DNA of 64,000 bases from Clostridium formicaceticum (lineage in GTDB: Bacteria > Bacillota > Clostridia > Peptostreptococcales > Natronincolaceae), in assembly GCF_001854185.1 (NCBI RefSeq), contig NZ_CP017603.1:1612001-1676000 (forward strand), given 5' to 3'. Positions 55,491 to 62,780 of this stretch are shown here, in pieces. Made by a program: the position numbers and the translations under genes. The first letter of the stretch is position 1. Each line of letters starts with the position of its first letter. The notes under the pieces are model-generated. The model made no database searches, was not told where the DNA came from, and saw only the letters and a program-made list of their open reading frames with translations.

Positions 55491-56588
55491 ATGAACATTA
55501 ATGAAATTATTGTTTATATTATGGTAGCCTTCATGGTATTGGGTGCCCTGGATAAAATCATAGGCAACAAATACGGTTTAGGAGAAAAGTTCGACGAAGG
55601 AATCATTGCAATGGGTTCTCTAGCTGTGGCAATGGTGGGGGTTGTATCCTTAGCGCCAGTACTGGCTACAATTCTGGAGCCTATCGTTGTACCGGTTTAT
55701 ACATTTTTAGGTGCAGACCCTTCGATGTTTGCAACCACGTTATTAGCTAATGATATGGGTGGATATCCTTTGGCGATGCAGTTAGCGCAAAGCCAAGAAG
55801 CAGGACTATTTGCTGGACTAATCTTAGGAGCTATGATGGGGCCAACCATTGTTTTTACCATCCCTGTAGCTTTAGGTATTATTGAAAAAGAGGATCATAA
55901 GTATTTAGCAACAGGGGTTCTAGCAGGGATGATTACGATTCCAATCGGTTCCTTTGTTGGGGGAATCGTAGCTGGTTTTGACATTTCAATGATTTTAAGT
56001 AACTTAGTGCCAATTATTTTAGTATCTCTATTACTTTCTCTTGGATTATGGAAAGCACCTGAAAAGATGATCAAAGGCTTCACGGTTTTTGGTAAGGGTG
56101 TTGTAGTGGTGATTACAATAGGATTAGCAGCCATTATAGTGGAAACCTTAACAGGGATTGTCATTATTCCCGGTATGGCGCCAGTATCTGAGGGAATCGA
56201 AATCGTAGGAGAAATTGCCATTATGCTGGCAGGAGCTTTTCCAATGGTTCATTTTGTAACGAAAGTATTTAATAAGCCCCTAATGAAGCTAGGGAAGCTA
56301 CTGGGAATGGGGGATGTTGCGGCTGCAGGTATGGTAGCTACTTTGGCCAATAATATTCCTATGTTTGGGCTTATGAAGGATATGGACCATCGTGGAAAAA
56401 TCATCAATGTTGCCTTTGCAGTGAGCGCGTCCTTTGTTTTAGGCGATCATCTTGGCTTTACTGCTGGTGTAAACCAAGATATGATTTTTCCAATGGTGGT
56501 AGGTAAACTAGTAGGTGGTATTACTGCTGTGATGGTGGCTATCTTTATTGCCAATAAAACTGCAGCAAGGGAAAGTGCGGCAAAATAA
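55491..56588 (+). CDS. eutH: Ethanolamine permease
   Basis: EutH is a 365-residue membrane protein with about ten helices that imports ethanolamine. It opens 'MNINEIIVYIMVAFMVLGALDKIIGNKYGLG', has 'LANDMGGYPLAMQLAQ' and 'GMMGPTIVFTIPVALGII'-type segments, and 'HLGFTAGVNQDMIFPMVVGK' near the end, all typical. The ATG at 55491 follows AGAGGTG. It is the last eut gene here; eutP, eutS, eutJ, eutQ and eutG are not in the window. Confidence 0.95.
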   Translation: MNINEIIVYIMVAFMVLGALDKIIGNKYGLGEKFDEGIIAMGSLAVAMVGVVSLAPVLATILEPIVVPVYTFLGADPSMFATTLLANDMGGYPLAMQLAQSQEAGLFAGLILGAMMGPTIVFTIPVALGIIEKEDHKYLATGVLAGMITIPIGSFVGGIVAGFDISMILSNLVPIILVSLLLSLGLWKAPEKMIKGFTVFGKGVVVVITIGLAAIIVETLTGIVIIPGMAPVSEGIEIVGEIAIMLAGAFPMVHFVTKVFNKPLMKLGKLLGMGDVAAAGMVATLANNIPMFGLMKDMDHRGKIINVAFAVSASFVLGDHLGFTAGVNQDMIFPMVVGKLVGGITAVMVAIFIANKTAARESAAK

Positions 56589-56612
56589 TAGAAACCACTA
56601 GACTAAAAAATA

Positions 56613-56658
56613 TAAAGGTAAAACTTGGTGAAAATCAGGTTTTATCTTTATGTTTTTT
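56613..56658 (+). terminator. Terminator of the eut operon
   Basis: TAAAGGTAAAACTTG pairs with CAGGTTTTATCTTTA, followed by TGTTTTTT. Confidence 0.85.
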
Positions 56659-56717
56659 ATGTAAAAGTAGTATAATAGTAAAAAAACGTATTGATTTTAA
56701 GTAAGGAGAGATTTTTT

Positions 56718-57347
56718 ATGGAGATAAAAAAATTTGTTGTGGGTATGAACGAAACCAATTGTTACATTATTTATGATAAAAATACCTTGGAGGCTCTCAT
56801 TATTGACCCGGGGGATGAGGAAAAAGTACTGATTCAGTATATTGATAAACATGCATTAAAGCTTCAAGGTATTCTTTTAACCCATTACCACTATGATCAT
56901 ATAGGCGGAGTAGAAGGACTGAAGAGAAAATACGGCTGCCCTATCTATGCCCATAAAAAGGAAGCGGAAGGATTGCAAAAGCCTGAGATGAATCGATCTA
57001 GCATTGGTGGAAGAACAGCTGTATCCATAAAGCCGGATAAGACGTTAATCGATGGAGATATGATTTCCATAGGTACAATCATACTACAGGTGATCCACAC
57101 CCCTGGTCATACTCCAGGAGGAATTTGTCTTAAGATAAAAGATAGTAGTATCATCTTTACGGGAGACACGATTTTTAGTGATGATTTAGGTAGAACTGAC
57201 CTAGAGGGTGGCAGTGAAGAAAGTTTAAAGAAAAGTATTGTAAATAAAGTCTCTAAATGGTCGGATGATACCATGATTTACCCAGGCCATGGAGAAGCTG
57301 CTTTAATGTTGGAGGTTAAGGGGAGGGGTGTGCAGTACTTAAATTAG
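56718..57347 (+). CDS. MBL-fold metallo-hydrolase (glyoxalase II-like)
   Basis: This is a 209-residue metallo-beta-lactamase-fold hydrolase. Metal motifs are 'LLTHYHYDHIGGV', 'VIHTPGHTPGGICL', 'FTGDTIFSDDLGRTDL' and 'YPGHGEA'. The family includes hydroxyacylglutathione hydrolase-like thioesterases; the short form typical of Firmicutes acts on unknown thioesters. I start it at the ATG at 56718 after AAGGAGA. A terminator-like hairpin with a long T run follows (57391-57470). Confidence 0.9.
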   Translation: MEIKKFVVGMNETNCYIIYDKNTLEALIIDPGDEEKVLIQYIDKHALKLQGILLTHYHYDHIGGVEGLKRKYGCPIYAHKKEAEGLQKPEMNRSSIGGRTAVSIKPDKTLIDGDMISIGTIILQVIHTPGHTPGGICLKIKDSSIIFTGDTIFSDDLGRTDLEGGSEESLKKSIVNKVSKWSDDTMIYPGHGEAALMLEVKGRGVQYLN

Positions 57348-57390
57348 TGAAAGAAATACAGGATTTTGGGGAAGGTAGAGAATTGATTAG

Positions 57391-57470
57391 GCTCTAGCAT
57401 GTATTATTCTGATTTTTGATTTTATAATGATAATCAAAGACAGATTAATAGAATTGCTGGAGCTTTTTTT
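57391..57470 (+). terminator. Terminator after the MBL hydrolase
   Basis: GCTCTAGCA (57391-57399) pairs with TGCTGGAGC (57455-57463), enclosing a further AT-rich hairpin, followed by seven Ts. Confidence 0.6.
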
Positions 57471-57579
57471 ATTTATACAAAATATAAAATATATGTAATA
57501 AAATGAAAGGTTTTGCGTATTAACATGTGAAATTACTTAGCTAAGTAAAAAGATGAAGGAAGGGAGGGACTGCCAGAAG

Positions 57580-58152
57580 ATGCAGCAGTTTGCTTTAATA
57601 AATGTTCTAGATAAAGGTGACATCAAGAAAAATATTTGTAATGAAGAAGCCTTTACGCATATTTTTGAAACCTATTATAGGAGGGTTTACAACTATATAT
57701 ATTATCGCGTTCACTGTCAATCTACAGCAGAAGATCTGACAAGTCAGGTTTTTGAAAAAATAATGATCAGTATTGACAAGTATGATGAAAAGAGAGCACC
57801 CTTTGAGGTGTGGCTCTTTGCCATAGCTAAAAATATTCTAAGGGATCATTTTAGAAGCTTAAAAAAGCAAAAGTTTTTTTCCTTCTCTCTTGATAAAGTG
57901 AAGCAGTTGGTATCGAGAGAAAAGACACCAGAAGATATGATTCTGATAACAGAAACCAATGATGAACTTATCAAGGCAATAAAGACTTTAGATGAAAGAG
58001 AAAGAAATATTATAGCCTTTAAATTTGGTGGAAATTTAAAAAACAATGAAATTGCAAAAATATTGCATATTACAGAAAGCAATGTTGGGGTAATTCTCTA
58101 TCGGTCAATGAAGAAGTTAAAAAAGGAAATGGAAAGGGAGGAATGGCTATGA
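57580..58152 (+). CDS. ECF-type RNA polymerase sigma factor
   Basis: This is a 190-residue sigma factor. Region 2 reads 'FTHIFETYYRRVYNYIYYRV' and 'AEDLTSQVFEKIM' and region 4 'LDERERNIIAFKFGGNLKNNEIAKILHITESNVGVILYRSMKKLKKEM'. I prefer the ATG at 57580, about 12 bases after AGGGAGGG; the upstream ATG at 57553 precedes that site. Its stop overlaps the start of the next gene, which looks like its anti-sigma factor. Target promoters are unknown. Confidence 0.9.
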   Translation: MQQFALINVLDKGDIKKNICNEEAFTHIFETYYRRVYNYIYYRVHCQSTAEDLTSQVFEKIMISIDKYDEKRAPFEVWLFAIAKNILRDHFRSLKKQKFFSFSLDKVKQLVSREKTPEDMILITETNDELIKAIKTLDERERNIIAFKFGGNLKNNEIAKILHITESNVGVILYRSMKKLKKEMEREEWL

Positions 58153-59123
58153 ATCCAAAGGATATGGAAGAGAAATTCTCTATAGATTTAGAGGCTTGTA
58201 TGACTGAGATAGAAGATAACAATGATAAGCTGATGTCCCAAGAGTACAGCCAACTTTTAGAGCTAGGGAAGAATTTGATGGATAAGGATTTTAGTAGAGA
58301 CAGTGACAAAGAAAAAGTATTGAAAAACACTTTGCAAAGTATGAATCAATGTAAAGGAGAGATTCCTATGAAAAAAGCAAATAAGTTTAGAAAAGTTTTT
58401 GCTGCCGCAGCAGCACTGGGGGTGGTATGTATCATGAGTATCTCACTCATCCAGCCCTCTTTTGCTCATAACATAGTGGAGAAGGTAATCAATACAATAA
58501 GTCTTGGTCATATAAAAGCTATACAGGTTGAACCTGCTGGATATCAACAAGAAAATTTTCCTGTTCCAGAGGTGTTAAAGGGCAAGTTGTTTGACGAAGA
58601 AGGGAAAGAAGTAGAGGTATTTTCAAGTCAATATACTGGGAAGTTCTATACAGCCGATGGTGAAGAAATTGTTGACATGTGCTTTACAACTGGAGAAATA
58701 ACAACTGTGGGCATGAGAGATGAGAGGGTATTGGTGATAAAAGATCTTAGTAAATTAAATCAATATACTTGCTTTGAAGTTCTTCTTCCCAGTTATTTAC
58801 CCGAGGATTACCAATTTGATAGAGCTGAGTTTTATAAAGATGAAGATGGAGCAGTAAACAACAGTAAGTATATTAGCCTATACTTTACCAACAATAAAAC
58901 AGGAAAATATATTTATATGCAACAAAGATTTGCTGATGAAGAAACAGCATACGAAATGGCAACAGATGGGAAGATTGAAAAAATAAAAATCAATGGTGCA
59001 GATGCCATAATATCTGATAATAGAAGTATTGACTGGGAGGCAAATAACACACTGTATATGCTAAGCGGCAGAGGCGAAATTAGTAAAGCTGAGTTAATTA
59101 AGATTGCGGAATCTATTAAATAA
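58149..59123 (+). CDS. Membrane anti-sigma-like protein with DUF4367-like domain
   Basis: This 324-residue protein starts at an ATG overlapping the sigma factor stop (ATGA), with GGGAGG upstream. Residues 1-75 are cytoplasmic and helical ('LEACMTEIEDNNDKLMSQEYSQLLELGKNL'), a likely sigma-binding part. One membrane helix spans about 83-103 ('VFAAAAALGVVCIMSISLI'). The outside domain ends with 'EKIKINGADAIISDNRSIDWEANNTLYMLSG', typical of DUF4367. It probably holds the sigma factor inactive until an envelope signal arrives; the signal is unknown. Confidence 0.82.
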   Translation: MNPKDMEEKFSIDLEACMTEIEDNNDKLMSQEYSQLLELGKNLMDKDFSRDSDKEKVLKNTLQSMNQCKGEIPMKKANKFRKVFAAAAALGVVCIMSISLIQPSFAHNIVEKVINTISLGHIKAIQVEPAGYQQENFPVPEVLKGKLFDEEGKEVEVFSSQYTGKFYTADGEEIVDMCFTTGEITTVGMRDERVLVIKDLSKLNQYTCFEVLLPSYLPEDYQFDRAEFYKDEDGAVNNSKYISLYFTNNKTGKYIYMQQRFADEETAYEMATDGKIEKIKINGADAIISDNRSIDWEANNTLYMLSGRGEISKAELIKIAESIK

Positions 59124-59160
59124 TGAAGAGGCTATCGTAGCTATTGTAGGTGTTAAAACG

Positions 59161-59287
59161 AATAGATATATGCCTTTAAACTTGAATTTTAATATACACG
59201 GTGTACTGCTTCCCTTTGGTTTAAAGACCAGCTAAGAACTGCAAATAGTCCTTAGTATATTAAAATTCATAGGCGTATATCTATGTA
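59161..59287. repeat. MITE-like intergenic repeat, copy 2
   Basis: The left end (ATAGATATATGCCT, then TGAATTTTAATATA) is the near inverted complement of the right end (TATATTAAAATTCA, then AGGCGTATATCTAT), giving terminal inverted repeats of about 25 bases in a 127-base unit. It is related to 103-225. No reading frame is present. Confidence 0.6.
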
Positions 59288-59350
59288 AGTATCTTCTATA
59301 TTAAAAAGAATATATCTGTATAGGGATGAACCAGAATGAATTTGGACTCA

Positions 59351-59432
59351 GCTGATTTTAAGCAAGCTAAAACTTTAGACAGGCAGGTGAAGCGTCTGTT
59401 TCACCTGCCTGAAAGTTCTTATCCGTGGACAA
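59351..59432. repeat. Hairpin repeat, copy A
   Basis: Contains AAGCTAAAACTTTAG, a stem AGGCAGGTGAA (59381-59391) with TTCACCTGCCT (59400-59410), then GAAAGTTCTTATCCGTGGA. A related copy lies at 60741-60817 in the same orientation; paired bases at the stem ends differ between copies but stay complementary. Confidence 0.65.
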
Positions 59433-59908
59433 GCGGACGTTTTGTATGTCTTCTAACTGTCGATATGTTATTCTTTAATAAGATGATATTATGACAATAC
59501 AAGCAAGAAACAGAAGTACAAGTGTCCTCAATAAAATTATTTACTATAAAGTTTCCACCAATTGTCTCAACACTTACCGATACACGTTTACCATTCGGTA
59601 ATCGGCCTTGAACCATACCGTTATGTCCTAAAGAACAAGCTGCGTACTCCTCATCTTTGAGTGTAAAAAACCATGCTGTCAAGTCAATTGATTTAGCAGG
59701 AACGTTGATTAAAGCATCATTTGTTCAAAGTAGGGGATGTCGTAAAGGGAATGATAAATTGATAGCCTCCGTGAATATGATGACCTTCAGAATAAATGTC
59801 AGTTCTAGGTAAAGCTATAGCTATCCGATCACCAATATATGCATCTACATCCTCTGGCTTAGGATGTGGCATTTCACCTAATATTTTTTTGAATAATAAT
59901 GCATCCAT
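59419..59908 (-). pseudogene. Frameshifted gene of unknown function
   Basis: On the minus strand, 59908-59717 encodes 63 residues from an ATG behind AAGGAGG ('MDALLFKKILGEMPHPKPED', 'DIYSEGHHIHGGYQFIIPF') and stops at TGA. In another frame, beginning right at that stop, the sequence continues without its own start as 'NDALINVPAKSIDLTAWFFT' and 'GRLPNGKRVSVSVETIGGNF'. The most economical reading is one gene of about 150 residues broken by a frameshift near 59717. I know no family. The 3' end runs into repeat copy A. Confidence 0.6.
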
Positions 59909-59910
59909 AA

Positions 59911-60606
59911 CTAAACCTCCTTCATTCTTCTTCCAATTGAAAAATAAAAAGCATTCTTATTTTCATCATATATAACCTGAGTGGTGCCTAAGGAGAGTCC
60001 TAAAAGAGTAAAAATTTTATTTTCAATGTCTGTGCTTATATTACGAAAATCACTTTTCTACTTGGTACTCATGTGGAATTGAATACGTGAAATAAAGTAA
60101 ATCATTGTTCCTTTAGGTGAGCGTAAAGTAATATGATATTTTCCTAGTCCGGGAACAATCATTTCAACTTCTGCTATTTCTTCTTTTTCTTCTAGTAGTT
60201 TAATGGAAATGCCATTTTTAGTTTTTAATTCTTCTTTGCTATAGTGCACATGTTCATTTAAAATCATAGCATTTTGAGCTATTAAATTAGAACAATTCAC
60301 AGTCACCACATCGATAGGATTGCTCAACCAAGGTTGATGACCTTCTTCATGTTGTTTGAAAACATCATCTTCTACATACACAATTCTTCCTCTCTCATAA
60401 TAAGGAATTTGTGTGGGAGAAAGTTCGAAGAAACTGTCTGCTAAGTGATATACTGTCAGAGGTTGAAAAAGCTGACCTTGTTCATTGATAGAGGCAATAG
60501 CTTGTTTTTCTTGATTTAGAAAATGAATCATCCATCCACCCAAAGTCAACGTAATCATCCATGAAACGACTATCAATAATGCTTTCCTATCCTTTAATCT
60601 TTTCAA
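59911..60606 (-). pseudogene. Membrane-anchored protein gene interrupted by an in-frame TAG
   Basis: From 60606 the frame gives 182 residues: an N-terminal membrane helix (about 10-28, 'ALLIVVSWMITLTLGGWMI') and an extracytoplasmic domain ending 'RIQFHMSTK', then TAG at 60058-60060. The same frame continues for 48 more codons ('SDFRNISTDIENKIFTLLGL', 'TTQVIYDENKNAFYFSIGRR') to a TAG at 59911, two bases before the next gene start. This indicates a longer original protein of about 230 residues cut by a nonsense change. Function unknown. Confidence 0.65.
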
Positions 60607-60740
60607 AAGTGCTCACCATCTTTTTATTTATTAAATAGCCACTTATGATAGGGACTATTCTTATAGTTTGTGAAAAAACAATAGATAAGATCCAAGTGGT
60701 GCTCAGAAATATACACAGCTTGTTATGCTTTGATTCAACT

Positions 60741-60817
60741 GGGCTTACTAAGCTAAAACTTTAGGTAATCAGGTGAAGCAGATGCTTCACCTGATTGAAA
60801 GCTCTTATCTGTGCAGT
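60741..60817. repeat. Hairpin repeat, copy B
   Basis: Matches copy A: AAGCTAAAACTTTAG, a stem AATCAGGTGAAGC (60767-60779) with GCTTCACCTGATT (60784-60796), then GAAAGCTCTTATCTGTGCA. The stem end AAT/ATT replaces AGG/CCT-type pairs of copy A with pairing kept. Confidence 0.65.
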
Positions 60818-60870
60818 GCTTAGAAAAAGAAGGTTATACTCCAAAAACAATATCATGATAAGCCGGTTAG

Positions 60871-61872
60871 TTATCGAATCGCCACAAGCTTTTCAATACC
60901 TCTCATCAATCGAGCAAACTTTTCAGGTTTAAGAGATTGAGCACCGTCGCATAGAGCAACTTCTGGTTGGTGATGCACTTCGATGATGAGCCCATCAGCG
61001 CCGGCAGCAACAGAGGCTTTTGCCAGAGGATCTACCATAGACCATTTTCCTGTGGCATGGCTAGGGTCAGTAACAATAGGTAAATGGCTTAGTTCTTTGA
61101 TGACAGGCACAGCACTAACATCGAAGGTATTCCTTGTGTAGGTTTCAAAGGTTCGAACACCGCGCTCACATAAAATAACATTGTGATTGCCTTCTGCCAT
61201 AATATATTCCGCTGACATCAATAATTCTTCTATGGTGGCAGATAAACCTCTCTTTAGAAGGATGGGACGTTGACTTTTTCCTGCTCTCTTTAAGAGAGGG
61301 AAGTTTTGCATATTTCTAGCACCGATCTGGAGAATATCTGCATATTCCTCCACAATATCAAAAGTATCTTGACACATTACCTCGGTAACAATAGGCATAC
61401 CAGTGGCTTCTTTAGCTTTTCTAAGGATTTTTAAGCCTTCTTCCCCCATTCCCTGGAAGCTGTAGGGAGAAGTTCTTGGTTTAAAAGCACCGCCTCTAAG
61501 GATATGGGCTCCTTCTCTTTGCACAGCAAAGGCGGTTGTCATTAATTGTTCTTCACTTTCTACAGAGCAGGGCCCCGCCATAATCGTCACATTGCCATCA
61601 CCGATTTTGACACCATCTACTTGGACAACAGTATTTTCGGGATGGAAAAGTCTGCTGGCCAATTTGAAGGGGTGTTGTACCCGTAGCACTTTTTCTACAT
61701 AGTCATTGGCTTCAATCTGACCCTGATTGATTTTATTGGTATCTCCTATTAAACCCAATACACAGTAACTTGCTCCTTGTACCATATGAACCTCACATCC
61801 TAAACTAATCATCTTTTTTTCAATTTTTTCAATAATCTCCTGTGGTGCACCTGGTTTCATTACAATAACCAT
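60871..61872 (-). CDS. aroF: DAHP synthase, type I-beta with N-terminal ferredoxin-like domain
   Basis: This enzyme condenses PEP and erythrose 4-phosphate, the first step to aromatic amino acids. The 333-residue protein has an N-terminal ferredoxin-like domain (1-70, 'MVIVMKPGAPQEIIEKIEKK'), which in the Thermotoga enzyme mediates Tyr/Phe inhibition. The barrel has 'IMAGPCSVESEEQL', 'LRGGAFKPRTSPYSFQG', 'LLKRGLSATIEELLMSAEYI' and 'DPSHATGKW'. The ATG follows AAGGAGG. An aromatic-rich leader frame and a terminator lie upstream, so attenuation is likely. Confidence 0.96.
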   Translation of the reverse strand: MVIVMKPGAPQEIIEKIEKKMISLGCEVHMVQGASYCVLGLIGDTNKINQGQIEANDYVEKVLRVQHPFKLASRLFHPENTVVQVDGVKIGDGNVTIMAGPCSVESEEQLMTTAFAVQREGAHILRGGAFKPRTSPYSFQGMGEEGLKILRKAKEATGMPIVTEVMCQDTFDIVEEYADILQIGARNMQNFPLLKRAGKSQRPILLKRGLSATIEELLMSAEYIMAEGNHNVILCERGVRTFETYTRNTFDVSAVPVIKELSHLPIVTDPSHATGKWSMVDPLAKASVAAGADGLIIEVHHQPEVALCDGAQSLKPEKFARLMRGIEKLVAIR

Positions 61873-61912
61873 TGTTAACTCCTCCTTGTTTTTAATAAAA
61901 TTTTATACAAAA

Positions 61913-61945
61913 TAAAAAAGTGGACTCCTTCTTAGGAATCCACTT
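61913..61945 (-). terminator. Attenuator terminator in the aroF leader
   Basis: On the minus strand AAGTGGATTCC (61945-61935) pairs with GGAGTCCACTT (61928-61918), followed by a T run (61919-61914) and TATTTTG. It lies 35 bases after the leader peptide stop and 40 bases before the aroF start. CACTT upstream (in CTCACTTTC) could pair with AAGTG of the left arm as an antiterminator. Confidence 0.85.
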
Positions 61946-61979
61946 GTATAATCATACTACTTTGTGAAAGTGAGAAAAA

Positions 61980-62141
61980 CTATGCTGGTATCAGCTTTTC
62001 ATCCATATTTTTCCTTAGAAAGAAGCTTTCATATCTATTTTTTTTCCATGCAAAATAGCTGGCGCTAAAAAAGTAAAAGCCCCAGTAAAAGTTAAAATAA
62101 TAGATATGAAGTTGGCAAATTTCTTTGGTTTTAGTTAACAT
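61980..62141 (-). CDS. Aromatic-rich leader peptide of aroF (putative attenuator)
   Basis: A 53-codon frame starts at ATG 62139-62141 behind GAAGGGTGAT and ends at TAG 61980-61982. Residues 14-32 read YYFNFYWGFYFFSASYFAW, with 13 of 19 residues aromatic; overall there are 6 Tyr, 8 Phe and 2 Trp codons. It lies between a consensus promoter and a terminator upstream of DAHP synthase. This is the design of a ribosome-mediated attenuator: stalling at scarce charged Tyr, Phe or Trp tRNA would favour an antiterminator. Translation is inferred, not shown. Confidence 0.8.
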   Translation of the reverse strand: MLTKTKEICQLHIYYFNFYWGFYFFSASYFAWKKNRYESFFLRKNMDEKLIPA

Positions 62142-62234
62142 GGAAATCACCCTTCGAAATAAAATGGTATGTTATATACTTATTGTATGTATTTAGCAAA
62201 ATTAAGTATCAAATTGTTAGAAAATTTTAATCAA

Positions 62235-62263
62235 ATTATAATGAAATTTTTTAAGTATGTCAA
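62235..62263 (-). promoter_or_regulatory. Consensus sigma-A promoter of aroF
   Basis: On the minus strand TTGACA (62258-62263), a 17-base spacer and TATAAT (62235-62240), both perfect. The start would be near 62228, giving a leader of roughly 350 bases to aroF. Confidence 0.88.
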
Positions 62264-62321
62264 TACAAATTTTTTTAAAACCTCATAAAAAATTTTAGTA
62301 GAGATATTTTTAAATTTACTG

Positions 62322-62350
62322 TTGACAGATAAAAGGAATCGTATTAAAAT
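62322..62350 (+). promoter_or_regulatory. Sigma-A promoter of trpE
   Basis: TTGACA (62322-62327), 17 bases, TAAAAT (62345-62350), diverging from the aroF promoter and directly upstream of the T-box leader. Confidence 0.82.
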
Positions 62351-62380
62351 TTATAAAAAACATAATTTATCATAAATTCT

Positions 62381-62762
62381 GAGATTGGAAAGAGTAGATG
62401 AGCTCTGAAGCCAAAGCGAGTTGGGGATGGTGAAAGCCCGATGCAGATAGACTTATTGAATGGTTCCATGAGAAGCAGTGGGAAATCTTTAGAGAGTATC
62501 ACTAGCCGTAGGTCTTACGTTATAAAGACAGGGTATCGAAATAGAAATCTATTTCCGTACCTGGAAGAGTGAGATGATATAGATCATCTAAAATAGGTGG
62601 CAGCACGGAGTAGAAACATTTCGTCCTATAGGGGGATAGAAGTGTTTTTTTATTTCCCTATAACCTGCATCTGTTTTAGAGACGCTATATATCTAATCAA
62701 GGTGGCAACACGGAATCTAAAGCATTTCGTCCTTACTATGGGGATGAAGTGCTTTTTTTTAT
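62381..62762 (+). promoter_or_regulatory. Tryptophan T-box leader with two antiterminator/terminator modules
   Basis: Stem I begins near 62381 and contains the AGCGAGTTGGGGATGGTG distal motif. The likely specifier is TGG (62461-62463) in the context GAA-TGG-TTCC, fitting tRNA-Trp. A first T-box sequence, AGGTGGCAGCACGG (62595-62608), with TTCGTCC, precedes a terminator ending in seven Ts near 62651. A second T-box, AGGTGGCAACACGG (62700-62713), with TTCGTCC, precedes a second terminator ending in eight Ts near 62760. Only one Stem I is seen. Uncharged tRNA-Trp should allow trpE transcription. Confidence 0.9.
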
Positions 62763-62780
62763 AGAGAGGAGAAAAACACA

